In this document: positions 45,587-56,318 of the stretch, in pieces
Layout of the letters: every line of letters starts with the position of its first letter
Numbering within the stretch: the first letter of the stretch is position 1
Source: Fictibacillus nanhaiensis
Lineage (GTDB): Bacteria; Bacillota; Bacilli; Bacillales; Fictibacillaceae
Direction: 5' to 3'
Assembly: GCF_023715445.1 (NCBI RefSeq)
Contig: NZ_JAMBOD010000001.1
Coordinates: 1,054,001-1,118,000 of the forward strand
Length of the DNA: 64,000 nucleotides
Translations under genes and position numbers: made by a program
Notes under the pieces: generated by a model
Seen by the model: only the letters and a program-made list of their open reading frames with translations
Told to the model about the DNA's origin: nothing
Databases searched by the model: none

Positions 45587-46807
45587 TTACTTAATTAAGA
45601 GTTCTGATTCCTCATATAACGGAACTTGGAACAGTTGATTGATCGCAAGGAGAGCTGCACCTTGCACCCATGCATCGTCACCGAGTTTAGATAACTTGAT
45701 CTGGGTCTTACAGTTCGCGTTTGAGAAAAAGTTTTGATCAGCGAGTTTAAGTGCATAAGGTAGGAAGAAATCTTTTGCGATCATGCCCTCACCGACTAAT
45801 ACGACCATAGAAGGATTGAAGCTGTTGATCGCACTTACCATTCCAACGCCAATGTTCTTACCAAGCCTCTTTAAGAGTTCGATCGCTAAATCATCTCTTT
45901 TCGTTGCCGCTTGATAGACTTTAGAAAACGAGAAGTCTTCATCTAATACAGTGTTTGCATATTGAGCCTTTAGATAGTTTCCTTCTATGGCTAAAAACGG
46001 TTCAGATGCATACATCTCAAGGCACCCGTTCTGACCGCAATGGCATTTATAACCGTCGATGTTGACGATGATATGCCCAAATTCTCCTGCCCCGCCATGT
46101 TCCCCGTAATAAAGTTGGTTGTTGATTACAATCCCTGTACCGATACCCGCTCCGACGGATAGACAGATAAAGTTCTTGTGTAGACGACCGATACCTAAAC
46201 AATACTCCGCCAATGTGTAAGCGTTTACATCGTTATCAATAAAAATAGGAACATTATAGCGTTCTCTAAGTTGTGCACATAGGTCGATATCCTCCCAATT
46301 GAGAAGCGTCGATCGTAGGACCTTTCCATCCTTACCGCTGATGAGTCCAGAAGAAGCGAGTCCGATTCCTAAGATGTATTCATTTGTGATTTCGAACTGG
46401 AATAATATTTCTTCAATGCCTTGCTGAATCATGTTAAGAACGACTTCAGGTGAACTTCCTTTGATAAAAGAATAATGTTTTTTTAAGAGGATGGTAGCTT
46501 TTAAGTTTGTGAGCGCAATGATGACTTGTCTTTCTTCGATCTTGATGCCGAACGTGTAGCCGAAATTGTCATTCAGCTCTAAGAGGATGGGACGTCTGCC
46601 GCCTGTTGAAGTAGCGGTTCCAACCTCAAAAACCAAGTTGTTCGTAATCAAGTCTTCTACAATATTGGTTACCGTCGATAAGCTGAGCTTTACTTTCTTG
46701 GATACATCTGTTCGACTAACAGGGCCGTTAACGCGAATGTTTTCGATCACGAGTGCACGGTTGATATCTTTGATCAGATTCCGATTCCCTATACGTAATT
46801 TATCCAT
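45587..46807 (-). CDS. ROK-family transcriptional repressor (XylR/NagC-like)
   Basis: 406 aa from ATG 46807 (AAAGG upstream; ATG 46813 also possible). N-terminal winged HTH (PVSRTDVSKKVKLSLSTVTNI), then the ROK sugar-binding fold with IDNDVNAYTLAE, GGAGEFGHI and the zinc motif CHCGQNGCLE. First gene of the sugar-import operon, so likely autoregulated and relieved by a sugar from the pathway. A pseudo-palindrome upstream (46850-46868) that recurs before the exported enzymes is its candidate operator. Confidence 0.88.
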   Translation of the reverse strand: MDKLRIGNRNLIKDINRALVIENIRVNGPVSRTDVSKKVKLSLSTVTNIVEDLITNNLVFEVGTATSTGGRRPILLELNDNFGYTFGIKIEERQVIIALTNLKATILLKKHYSFIKGSSPEVVLNMIQQGIEEILFQFEITNEYILGIGLASSGLISGKDGKVLRSTLLNWEDIDLCAQLRERYNVPIFIDNDVNAYTLAEYCLGIGRLHKNFICLSVGAGIGTGIVINNQLYYGEHGGAGEFGHIIVNIDGYKCHCGQNGCLEMYASEPFLAIEGNYLKAQYANTVLDEDFSFSKVYQAATKRDDLAIELLKRLGKNIGVGMVSAINSFNPSMVVLVGEGMIAKDFFLPYALKLADQNFFSNANCKTQIKLSKLGDDAWVQGAALLAINQLFQVPLYEESELLIK

Positions 46808-46849
46808 AATCATACCTTTCCTTTATTTTCTAATTATGATTATAACTTC

Positions 46850-46868
46850 CTTTATTCAGTGAATCAAG
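46850..46868. promoter_or_regulatory. Candidate ROK operator, copy 1
   Basis: CTTTATTCAGTGAATCAAG has TTCA-G-TGAA symmetry. 15 of 18 bases are shared with the site at 54199-54216 in front of the exported GH31 genes. Confidence 0.45.
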
Positions 46869-46905
46869 TATATATTTTAATTTTTCTGACATTTATTTTT
46901 AAAAG

Positions 46906-46942
46906 ATAAAGCTAATCCTCATTGATTAGGATTAGCTTTCAT
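46906..46942. terminator. Terminator between exported GH31 and ROK operons
   Basis: AAAGCTAATCCT / AGGATTAGCTTT stem just after the ctsZ-like stop codon. Confidence 0.75.
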
Positions 46943-46945
46943 CTA

Positions 46946-49900
46946 CTATTTTTTAATGACACTTACTTCATCAATATGGAGTGTCGTACCGCCAGGAGAA
47001 TCTACGTAAAAGCCGATATCGATCGTATTGTTTGTTACATAGATATTATCTAAACTGATATACTTCCAACCCGTATTGTTTGTTAGGTTAATATATTGTG
47101 CTGAACCGCCATAATTTGTAATTTCAGCTCTAGCGATTGTTGGTATGGTGTTCTTTACTTTCACCCAACCTTCAAATTTGTAGAACGCGTTGTTTTCAGG
47201 AACGGTTATCACTTGATGGATACTCTGTTTATACGCTCCAGGTGCATAGAAATATGCTCTTTTATCGTTTCCTAACGGTGATTCTGGAGGATTAATCCCA
47301 GAACCGCTATCGATACCAAACGCTACCGCCTGACCGGTAGGATGCCATTCTGTCCAATTACTGTTATAAGCCGTATCGCGATCGAACCCCCCGTTATCGA
47401 GCAGGTTTTTCTCAGACTCTATCGATGATGGAATCGAAGAACTGACTAATAACCTATCAAGGTTCACATTACCAGAATCGGTAGAATCGAATCTGATCGC
47501 TATCTTGTTTGACCCAATGTTTAAACTGACGGTTTGTGTACTTGTTTTCCAATCGTTCCAGTTTCCTGTGACTGGCAAACTCAGTTGGTTCGTCTTACTG
47601 CCGTTCACGTATAGACTCATAGTCTTAGCAGCTGTAGAGCCGTTTGAGTACCTTAGGGATAACTGATAACTTCCAGTACTAGGGACATCCACTTGAAACT
47701 CAGATTGAGAGCCAACAGCTGAAAATTTATCCGCAAATCCTGAACCGGTATAGAACCAATGGTCTTTATTGTTACCGCTCCCACCTGTTAAGGTAGAACT
47801 CTCTGCTTCATACTTTGCAGTTACAGGAACGAAAGGTACCGAGATGTTATCGATGTTGATGTTACCAGTGTCATCGGTTTCTCCCGCATATTTATAAGTG
47901 ATGATATTCTGACCTGCATTTAACGGTAAAGTCTCCGTTTTCGTGCCCCACGTATCCCAGTTTGCAAGATTCGTAAGAAGTGTTTGTTTGACGCGCTTGC
48001 CGTTTACGAACACACTCACCTTTTGATTAGCTCCTGTCGCGTTTGCATACCTTAAGTTAACAGAATAATCGCCAGCTGTTTTAACGTTTGTGTAGAACGT
48101 AACTGCAGCTCCTTTGTTGTCAAAACCATCTACAAATCCAGTTCCTGTGTAGTTTGTATGGTTGTTATTGAACTTCGATTTGGTCGTAACGGTCTCACCT
48201 GATAACGAGCCTTCTTCTGCCTCATATTGAATAGAAGTCGAAGTCACTGTCGCGTTCCCGTTAAGTACGATATTCTTTAATGAAGCACTCTCAGCCGCTG
48301 CCTTCACATATGTTACGTCTCCGTACTCGTCTTTTCCAACAGCCCATCCTTCTCCATTAAACGATTGAAGAGCTTGTAAGCTAGGTTGTGATGACAGTGG
48401 AGATCCATTGTTTGTCACGCTAGTCGCTGCTTTGTTGTGCACTTTAAAGATGTAGTATTCGAGCGGAGCGTTATACGTACCCGTTTTACCATTGATTTTG
48501 ACGTTTATTCCACTCGCTCCGTTATCCTTCACGCTCAACAACTGATTTAGATGTGCAGAAGCTTCGTATCCATAAGACGCTCCGTCATCATCATAATAGT
48601 TGAACGTCGTCTCTGTAGAATCTGGGAACGTATCCACATAGATCGTCTTCACATTTGACTGTCCGACATAATCTTCCGGCTTTTGAGAAGGAATGATCGC
48701 TCCATTCTTTATAAAGAGCGGTACATCCGTCCATGTTTCTGCGTTCAACGGATAAGAGATGGTCTGGTTTCCTGAATACGTTTTTCCTCTGAAATAATCG
48801 ATCCATGTTCCAGATGGAAGATAGATGTTTTTAGAAGCTTGTTGTTTCTCAACAACAGGAGAGACGAGCATATAATCCCCAAACATCCAGGAATCCACGT
48901 TGTTTTTTACGTTTTGGTCGTTTGGATAATCAAAGATTAATGGTCTGACTAAACCTTTTCCAGTTTCATAGGTACTTCGTTCATAAGAATACATGTACGG
49001 AAGAAGTTTGTATCGTAGTTGAATGGAACTCTTGGATATTTCTTCTGCTGTCGCCCCATAAAACCATGGTTGTCTTTGTTGATAGTTGTTACCGTGTACC
49101 CTAAAAACAGGTGTGAACGCACTGAACTGCATCCATCTTGTATAAAGTTCAGGACTAGGGTTTGAAATCGTACCGTCTTGTTGGTTGAACCCTCCTGTAT
49201 CCATCCCCCATTTTGCTTGACCAAGGTTAACTGAAGACAGCATTACCGCTCGTTGATCTTCCATTCCTGCGGCCCAATCAATTTTCTCACCCTTCTTAAA
49301 CTGAATACCGATGTCTCCTGACCAGAGAGTGGTACCGTATCGTTGAGCTCCAGGATAATAGGTTCTTGCCGTCTGCCATACTCTTTTCGTCTTATTGGTA
49401 TAACTGTTTTGTCCTTCAAAAAGAGCTTGTGAAAGGTGGGTCGTCGTAAAGTTACCAAACCAGTACTGTGCTGAACCTGATGAGACTTTATCCGTCTCAT
49501 CGTTCCACCATCCAACGATTCCTTTATCAAACGCATCTTTAGAGTTGTTCCATAACCATGTTCGCGCGTTTGCGTTATAAGGATCGATGCTTCGTACATT
49601 AACGGGGATAAAATAGTCTTGGTATTCATTGTGACCAGGATACCAATATCCTCCCGCTTGTGCATCGTTGTATTGAACCGTCCGTTGACCTCCAGCTAGT
49701 TGTGTCACGATTCGTGGTTTGGTGATTCCAATCATCTTGATACCCTTATTGTCCATCGTGTTTTTAAAGGCTGTATTGGACGAATTTGGAAACTTAGTGG
49801 TGTTCCACTTAAATTCTCCGTATTGGTCCTCTCCGTACTTCTTCCAATCGTAATCGAGGCCGTAACTATCGATCGGTATGTTTTTCGCACGATACGTATC

Positions 49901-50788
49901 GACCATCGAGGTCATTTCGGTCTCGTTCGTATCCCATTCGAAATTAGAAAAACCTAGCGCCCATTTTGGCAGCATCGGTGCTCTACCTGTGATCTCTGAC
50001 GCAGCGTCCATAATTTCGTTTGGGTTACCTAGCATCACGTAATAATCAAGATCTGTTTTGGTGTACCTTCTACCTTCAGTAGGTGTTCCTCCATAATAAA
50101 ATTCCATCTTACCTGTTGATTCATCGGTATACGGATAACCTCCGTCACTATCTACGAGAAGGCCGTATCCAGCGGTTGACCACATGAAAGGACCACCCGC
50201 ATCTCCTTGCTCTCCAGCATGAGCGCCATGTGCGTTGTTGTTACGAAGTATATCTCCGCCACCTTCAAACGCGTTATAACTCCGAATCCCATATACATTA
50301 TGATTTACTGGGTGAACGAACCTCACACCATCATAAAATACTCCGCCAGACACAGGTTCCCAAAACAAAGTGGTTCCGTCTGCTTTTTTAATGGTCATAC
50401 GACATGGGTTCTTTTGTATCTCGATCTTCATCTTACTTGTAGACACAACGATAGGATTTGATGCAGTGTTGATTGTAGCCCCCGCGGCCGTCCATGTCTT
50501 GTTCGGATCGATTATCGGGGTATCTGGACTTTGTGCCACTCCGTTTGGTCTGTAGTTCACTTTTAAAATATTTGTTTTCAATACCTTGATTTCTAAAAGG
50601 TCATCATTCGGTTCTGCTCCGTTATCGATTGTAAGTAAAATCGTATCACCGGTTATACTTGTACCGATTACATTTCCGAGTGCGTTAGCGTAAGCATGCA
50701 CTTTATGATCAGGAAAAGAACTAAGTGGTGTTAACGAGAGCAATAAGACCGAACAGATAACAAAGAAACGGCTCATTATTTTTTTCAT
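46946..50788 (-). CDS. ctsZ: Exported GH31 6-alpha-glucosyltransferase (CtsZ-like), with C-terminal carbohydrate-binding modules
   Basis: 1280 aa, very near the 1284 aa I recall for CtsZ of Bacillus globisporus. Signal peptide (about 1-32). GH31 domain with nucleophile Asp in GWWNDETDK (Asp 430) and acid/base Asp in LWSGDIG (Asp 492). Two CBM35-like modules (about 853-986 and 990-1117; both start YEAE and contain YTGTGF or YTGSGF) and a CBM4/9-like end (about 1125-1280). Predicted to transfer glucose to the 6-position of maltodextrins, the first step toward cyclic tetrasaccharide. Lies 70 nt after the ctsY-like gene. Confidence 0.78.
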   Translation of the reverse strand: MKKIMSRFFVICSVLLLSLTPLSSFPDHKVHAYANALGNVIGTSITGDTILLTIDNGAEPNDDLLEIKVLKTNILKVNYRPNGVAQSPDTPIIDPNKTWTAAGATINTASNPIVVSTSKMKIEIQKNPCRMTIKKADGTTLFWEPVSGGVFYDGVRFVHPVNHNVYGIRSYNAFEGGGDILRNNNAHGAHAGEQGDAGGPFMWSTAGYGLLVDSDGGYPYTDESTGKMEFYYGGTPTEGRRYTKTDLDYYVMLGNPNEIMDAASEITGRAPMLPKWALGFSNFEWDTNETEMTSMVDTYRAKNIPIDSYGLDYDWKKYGEDQYGEFKWNTTKFPNSSNTAFKNTMDNKGIKMIGITKPRIVTQLAGGQRTVQYNDAQAGGYWYPGHNEYQDYFIPVNVRSIDPYNANARTWLWNNSKDAFDKGIVGWWNDETDKVSSGSAQYWFGNFTTTHLSQALFEGQNSYTNKTKRVWQTARTYYPGAQRYGTTLWSGDIGIQFKKGEKIDWAAGMEDQRAVMLSSVNLGQAKWGMDTGGFNQQDGTISNPSPELYTRWMQFSAFTPVFRVHGNNYQQRQPWFYGATAEEISKSSIQLRYKLLPYMYSYERSTYETGKGLVRPLIFDYPNDQNVKNNVDSWMFGDYMLVSPVVEKQQASKNIYLPSGTWIDYFRGKTYSGNQTISYPLNAETWTDVPLFIKNGAIIPSQKPEDYVGQSNVKTIYVDTFPDSTETTFNYYDDDGASYGYEASAHLNQLLSVKDNGASGINVKINGKTGTYNAPLEYYIFKVHNKAATSVTNNGSPLSSQPSLQALQSFNGEGWAVGKDEYGDVTYVKAAAESASLKNIVLNGNATVTSTSIQYEAEEGSLSGETVTTKSKFNNNHTNYTGTGFVDGFDNKGAAVTFYTNVKTAGDYSVNLRYANATGANQKVSVFVNGKRVKQTLLTNLANWDTWGTKTETLPLNAGQNIITYKYAGETDDTGNINIDNISVPFVPVTAKYEAESSTLTGGSGNNKDHWFYTGSGFADKFSAVGSQSEFQVDVPSTGSYQLSLRYSNGSTAAKTMSLYVNGSKTNQLSLPVTGNWNDWKTSTQTVSLNIGSNKIAIRFDSTDSGNVNLDRLLVSSSIPSSIESEKNLLDNGGFDRDTAYNSNWTEWHPTGQAVAFGIDSGSGINPPESPLGNDKRAYFYAPGAYKQSIHQVITVPENNAFYKFEGWVKVKNTIPTIARAEITNYGGSAQYINLTNNTGWKYISLDNIYVTNNTIDIGFYVDSPGGTTLHIDEVSVIKK

Positions 50789-50830
50789 GGCTACCTTCCG
50801 CCCTTTCTTTAATATAGCTAGAAAATAGAC

Positions 50831-50855
50831 TTAAGGAGGAATTCCCTCCTTAAGT
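50831..50855. other. Intercistronic hairpin between ctsY- and ctsZ-like genes
   Basis: CTTAAGGAGG-GAATT-CCTCCTTAAG, nearly perfect palindrome with no T run; probably an mRNA stem rather than a terminator. Confidence 0.6.
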
Positions 50856-50858
50856 CGA

Positions 50859-53800
50859 CTACTTTCTTATAACGATGTGATCGAGGTTGATGCCAAGCTG
50901 GCTCAAGGAATCATATTGTAAGCGGATCGTATTTCGTCCTGCGTTTAGAGTGACCGGAACAGTCGTCTTGTTCCATGTGTCCCAGTTCGCAGTTAGAGGA
51001 AACGAAAGATCTTGCGTTTTTATTCCGTTGACCAAGAGAGCACGCTTCCCAATCCCTCCTGCAGAACTATATCTTACATCGAGCGAGTAACTTCCAGTCG
51101 TATCCGCAAAAACATCAAACTGTACGTCATCACCGTTTGTTTCAAACCCATCCACAAAGCCTGTTCCGGTAAACCCAGGATGATTGGTGTTCGTTGTAAC
51201 GTTTGTAAGTGTTGCAAATTCAGCTTCATATTCGACTTTAGTCACTCCGTTTAACACCACCGTACGACTAGTTGCTGCTGAAGGTAGTTTTACATAAGTC
51301 ATTTTTTGAACCGAATCGTAAAACCAGCCTTGTGTTGCTGAAACGAGTGATGACAGAGATGTGTATGACGTCAAAGTTGTACCACCAACCGTGACAGAAT
51401 TTGGTTTCGTTGAAAATACTTGAAGCGTGCTCTTCGTGTTGATGGCAGGTACAGTTATCGTCGCTTTATTCTGATCGTACTGTTCAACTGACGTAATAGT
51501 CTTCACGCCTCCACCTATATCATCGTTCCACTCATAAGAAGATGTACCTTTCGGATAGATTCTGAACGTAAGATTGTTATAGCTGTTCAAACTGTTGCCG
51601 ATCGTTCCACCGAGCTGATATTGAGCGTTTATATTCATCGGGATGATTCCTCCTGCTTTCACAAACACAGGGATATCATCCACTCCTGCATAATAAGAGA
51701 TCGTTCTCCCTCCAGGTCTTTGTGCTCCGTGCCAAAAGTCGATCCATTCTCCGTTCGGTAGATAGACACTCTTGTTGGTCTCCCCTTCGTTGACGATTGG
51801 AGCGACTAGAAGGTTATCTCCAAACATATACTGTTCGTTTAACCCATGAGTATTCACATCATTTGGATAATCTAAAACCATGGCACGCATAAGTGGTACA
51901 CCTGTATTACTCGTCTTCTTCGCTTCACTATAGATGTAAGGAAGAAGGTTCATCCGTGTGTTCGTATATTTAGCAAACATCGGGATGATAGAGTTGTCAC
52001 CCGTTCTGGAAGCTGCGTTCCAAGGTGAACGTTCCTCACTAGGACTAGGCGATGCTTTTTCTGAGTGAAACTGCATCACTGGAGAAAAAGCAGCTTGGGA
52101 AGTTGAGCGCTTGTAAAGTTCTGCTGTTGGATAGCTCCCTGTGAACCCTGCAAGATCCCAGCTCATAAACGGTACGCCAGAGATACTCGCAGTGAGCCCC
52201 GCGTTGATCGCTTGTTGGAACGCATAGAAAGTGGATTCCTGATCACCTGACCAATACACTTGGTATTTTTGAGAACCTGTTGTTCCTGCGCGACTAAACG
52301 TTAAAGAATCGGACTTTTTGGAGTGCGCAAAATCGTTGTAAGCTCGGATGTATTCATTAGGGTATTGATTACGCATCTCGTCTCCCTTTTTACCGTTAGA
52401 GAACGTAGTGTTTCGTCCCCACACCATCTCACCGCCATCGGTCTTAAATCCATCAATTCCAATACCATCAAACAAATATGCTCTCTTAGACATCCACCAG
52501 TTTGTTGCGCTTTGGTTTGTGAAATCTAAAAGCAAACTGTTGCCGAACCATGAATCAAGAGGTAGTCTATATGCTCCGCCTTTTCCATCACCTACAGCAT
52601 AGTTCTGTGACAACATATACGCTTCATCGTTATCTTTTTGTTGATACGCGTAAGGTGTGTTTTTTTGAATAGGTACCTGCCAGAGAATCAGTTTCATCCC
52701 GTTGTTATGTACCTCATCTGCCATCGCTTTCGGATTGGGCCATTTTCCAGCAGAAGGAAACGTGAAGTCATTGTACGAAAACGCTTGGTTTCCTGGTTTT
52801 GCGGTATATTGTGCATCGTTAAAGATATAGAACGTATTCTCATCGCTCCATTGTTCGAGCACGAGCGCCGTTGCCGGTATGTTGTTAGCGTTTGCTTGGT
52901 TCATCGCATTAGATACTTCTGATTGTCGATCCCATTCGTTTGCTGACATCCATAACCCAAATGCCCATTTTGGAAGCATGGTAGGTTTTGAAGTGATATC
53001 AGAGTAGTTAGAAACAACATCTTTCATATCAGTGCCATAGATGAATGAATAATCAAGCATGGAGTTCGCACTTCCACCTGTATCCGCTGTGAAGTTGTAC
53101 ATGTCTGTTTTTTCCGTAGCGAGTTTGAACTTCGAATAATAGGTGGTATTTAGATGGATCCCGTAACCGCTTGTGTTCACAAAGAACGGAATCGCCATGT
53201 AAGTTTTTTCGTTTTGGTTCTTGTATTGGTTAAAAACATACGTCTCGACATCATTTCCTCTTTTTCTAAAGTTGTTGTACCTTTCACCGAATCCGTAAAA
53301 CTCTTCATTCGTTGGTGAATAAAAATGGTTTTGTACTTTGTTCACAATCGTCGATCCATTCGTGAGCCATGAAAGGTTTCGGTTAGAGGAACTATCGTAC
53401 TCTCTCGCAATAAGTGTTACACCATCTGGTTTGTACACACTCATCTTGTATGGATTTTTATCAATTCTAATTTTCAATTTGGATGTCGATATCATGTAGT
53501 GAGAAGTGTTGTTTGTGACCGTGTAGTTAGCGAGGCCCGTCGCAAAATTACTCGTTCCTTTTGGTGAAAGCTGTACACGGAACACATCATCTGCTGTAAA
53601 AGAAATGTTTATTTTCGGAGTGAAGCTCCCTTTATCAGGAACTGCATTGAAGATGAGATTGTTAGTATTGTTTGTTAGACCACTGATGCTGCTAACGCTT
53701 TCCCAGTCGGTTACAGTAAACGAAAAAGGACCAATTGTCTTTTCATTTGCACCATCTTTGTTCGCATGGATGGTGTAGTTTATTACATCACCCTTAAAGA

Positions 53801-54134
53801 AGCTACCCATGTTCACTTCCCAATAAGTGTTGTTACCACTGTTGTATTTCCAAGCTCCCCCCTTATTCGTCTGTGGAACTCCGTTCTTCGTCCAGGTAAT
53901 CCATGTAGACTGACCTGGCTCAACTGGCCACGTCGTAAGTTTAATATAGACGTTCTCCCCTGCAACCGGATCTCGTGGAAACCTTTCTGTTTGTTGAACT
54001 GTGTACAAATCGTCGATTCCATAAGGATCATGGAAGACGCCATCAATTGCGAATGCACTCGGAATAGATGAGAAAAAGAAACATACAACCCAGAGCAAAA
54101 TAAACCTTTGACGTGTTAATTTTTTTCTCTTCAT
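50859..54134 (-). CDS. ctsY: Exported GH31 3-alpha-isomaltosyltransferase (CtsY-like)
   Basis: 1091 aa, near the 1093 aa I recall for CtsY. Signal peptide ending SAFA (about residue 29), an N-terminal Ig-like domain (about 30-145), GH31 core with nucleophile in DGFKTDGGE (Asp 566) and acid/base in YWSGDQES (Asp 631), and a C-terminal CBM35 (about 975-1091, YEAE and FTGTGF). Predicted to move isomaltosyl units and cyclise them to the alternating alpha-1,3/alpha-1,6 tetrasaccharide. First gene of the pair; cre-like and candidate ROK sites lie upstream. Confidence 0.78.
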   Translation of the reverse strand: MKRKKLTRQRFILLWVVCFFFSSIPSAFAIDGVFHDPYGIDDLYTVQQTERFPRDPVAGENVYIKLTTWPVEPGQSTWITWTKNGVPQTNKGGAWKYNSGNNTYWEVNMGSFFKGDVINYTIHANKDGANEKTIGPFSFTVTDWESVSSISGLTNNTNNLIFNAVPDKGSFTPKINISFTADDVFRVQLSPKGTSNFATGLANYTVTNNTSHYMISTSKLKIRIDKNPYKMSVYKPDGVTLIAREYDSSSNRNLSWLTNGSTIVNKVQNHFYSPTNEEFYGFGERYNNFRKRGNDVETYVFNQYKNQNEKTYMAIPFFVNTSGYGIHLNTTYYSKFKLATEKTDMYNFTADTGGSANSMLDYSFIYGTDMKDVVSNYSDITSKPTMLPKWAFGLWMSANEWDRQSEVSNAMNQANANNIPATALVLEQWSDENTFYIFNDAQYTAKPGNQAFSYNDFTFPSAGKWPNPKAMADEVHNNGMKLILWQVPIQKNTPYAYQQKDNDEAYMLSQNYAVGDGKGGAYRLPLDSWFGNSLLLDFTNQSATNWWMSKRAYLFDGIGIDGFKTDGGEMVWGRNTTFSNGKKGDEMRNQYPNEYIRAYNDFAHSKKSDSLTFSRAGTTGSQKYQVYWSGDQESTFYAFQQAINAGLTASISGVPFMSWDLAGFTGSYPTAELYKRSTSQAAFSPVMQFHSEKASPSPSEERSPWNAASRTGDNSIIPMFAKYTNTRMNLLPYIYSEAKKTSNTGVPLMRAMVLDYPNDVNTHGLNEQYMFGDNLLVAPIVNEGETNKSVYLPNGEWIDFWHGAQRPGGRTISYYAGVDDIPVFVKAGGIIPMNINAQYQLGGTIGNSLNSYNNLTFRIYPKGTSSYEWNDDIGGGVKTITSVEQYDQNKATITVPAINTKSTLQVFSTKPNSVTVGGTTLTSYTSLSSLVSATQGWFYDSVQKMTYVKLPSAATSRTVVLNGVTKVEYEAEFATLTNVTTNTNHPGFTGTGFVDGFETNGDDVQFDVFADTTGSYSLDVRYSSAGGIGKRALLVNGIKTQDLSFPLTANWDTWNKTTVPVTLNAGRNTIRLQYDSLSQLGINLDHIVIRK

Positions 54135-54155
54135 AGAATACCTCTTTCGTTTATT

Positions 54156-54171
54156 TTGAAAGCGTTTACTA
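54156..54171. promoter_or_regulatory. cre/LacI-type operator before ctsY
   Basis: TTGAAAGCGTTTACTA matches the 16-bp cre consensus at 15 positions, about 25-35 bp before the start codon. CcpA or the nearby LacI protein could bind. Confidence 0.6.
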
Positions 54172-54198
54172 TTTTGAACACTTTATCTCCTTTCTTTT

Positions 54199-54216
54199 TT
54201 TAATCAATGAATAAAG
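54199..54216. promoter_or_regulatory. Candidate ROK operator, copy 2
   Basis: TTTAATCAATGAATAAAG; its reverse complement CTTTATTCATTGATTAAA shares 15 of 18 bases with 46850-46868 before the ROK operon. Confidence 0.45.
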
Positions 54217-54235
54217 TAAGTGGGATTATTGTGAA

Positions 54236-54258
54236 TATATAGAAATTTTTTCTATATA
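54236..54258. promoter_or_regulatory. Perfect inverted repeat upstream of ctsY
   Basis: TATATAGAAA-TTT-TTTCTATATA: 10-bp arms, 3-bp spacer. Could be a regulator site. The rest of 54259-54754 is very AT-rich and holds no gene I can support. Confidence 0.5.
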
Positions 54259-54736
54259 AATTAAAAATAAATTCAGTTTTCTGATAAGTCAATAAATTTT
54301 TTATATTTTTCTGATTATCTCATTAAAACAATCGTAAAAAATAAGACAGGTCTTATCACATCAAATTAATAGCTCCGGCGCAGACAATAAAGATAGCAGA
54401 AAAAAATAGATAGTAAAAACCAGAATTTCCTATGTAGCTGGTATATTGGGAGTACAGTCATGAGTTCCACAAATTTTTAATCAAAATGTAAAGGTTAATG
54501 GATTTAAAAAAATCAAGGTAAATTGCATTAACAATGATTTAAGGAGATAGAATGGAAGAAGCTAAAGGAATACATGAGAAATGAATTTAAAAGTTGTAAA
54601 TGGATACCGGGATGATACTTGGATTCATACAAAATGAAATAGTTTTCAATTCAATGAAACCCTTTTCTAAAGTTCTTTTTGAAGGCTCTTTCTAGTGCAC
54701 TGACGTATTTTATTCTATTGGTTAAAATTGTTTTAG

Positions 54737-55606
<870 letters not shown>

Positions 55607-55613
55607 CCTCCTT

Positions 55614-56020
55614 TTAAATGAAACATAAATGAGCTTGTCCTATTAGGATAAGCTCATTTTGTTGTTCATAAATTGATTGTCTAAGAATATTCTTAGCCCT
55701 TAAGACTAGTTCTCTTGGGCTGAAAGGTTTTTTTATATAATCACTTGCTCCAATCGACAAACCATATGTTCCATCATCTTCTCCGATAAAATGAGGATTG
55801 GAATCGAATGATTGTCTCTAATCATTTCGCAAAGTTCTTCCCCGCTGATATCTGGAAGCATTAAATCAAGTATGACAAGATCAATGGTGAAAACTTTCAG
55901 ATGATATAACGCATCTTTTCCATTAAATACACTTATTGTTTGAAATCCTTCCTTTTCAAAGTATGCAGAGATAACATCTACTAATTTGGGCTCGTCTTCT
56001 ATGATAAGAATACTTACCAT
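55614..56020 (-). pseudogene. Response regulator receiver domain, frameshifted and lacking output domain
   Basis: From ATG 56020 (GGAGGGG upstream) the frame gives a receiver domain start: ILIIEDEPKLVD (acidic pair), LVILDLMLPDISGEE (phospho-Asp). At about 55775-55790 the frame changes; the other frame continues [20 protein letters not shown] with the conserved Lys and then [13 protein letters not shown]. It ends at 55614 with no DNA-binding domain. A remnant of an OmpR-type regulator is most likely. No histidine kinase gene is nearby. Confidence 0.7.
55627..55662 (+). terminator. Terminator after the sbnA-like gene
   Basis: AAATGAGCTTGTCC / GGATAAGCTCATTTT stem followed by GTTG; lies inside the response-regulator remnant. 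Confidence 0.7.
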
Positions 56021-56057
56021 AATTCCCCTCCATATTTTAGTAAGAAAGTTTTAATAA

Positions 56058-56249
56058 TTAATTATTCTTTCTTGATATCGACGTTTTCAACAAATGAATT
56101 AATTTTGATTCTAGGGTTTTCAATTTATCATCTAATAACAGAATATCATCTAAATTGTTCTGTTCCTTATTTTTTATGTTATCTAAGATACTTCTCATTT
56201 CTGGAAGTAATTTAGAAAACGATTCGAGGATTTCCTTTTCCTTTTCCAA
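56058..56249 (-). CDS. Small coiled-coil-like hypothetical protein
   Basis: 63 aa, TTG start with AAGAGGTG about 10 nt upstream. Highly charged, Leu heptad-like pattern (ILLLDDKLKTLESKLIHLL), probably one long helix pair. It precedes the response-regulator remnant by 37 nt. Function unknown. Confidence 0.55.
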   Translation of the reverse strand: MEKEKEILESFSKLLPEMRSILDNIKNKEQNNLDDILLLDDKLKTLESKLIHLLKTSISRKNN

Positions 56250-56318
56250 TATTCACACACCTCTTATTTTGAAAAGCGTTCCTTTAAATTAAGTAATTAA
56301 TAATTATACTGGAACTAT

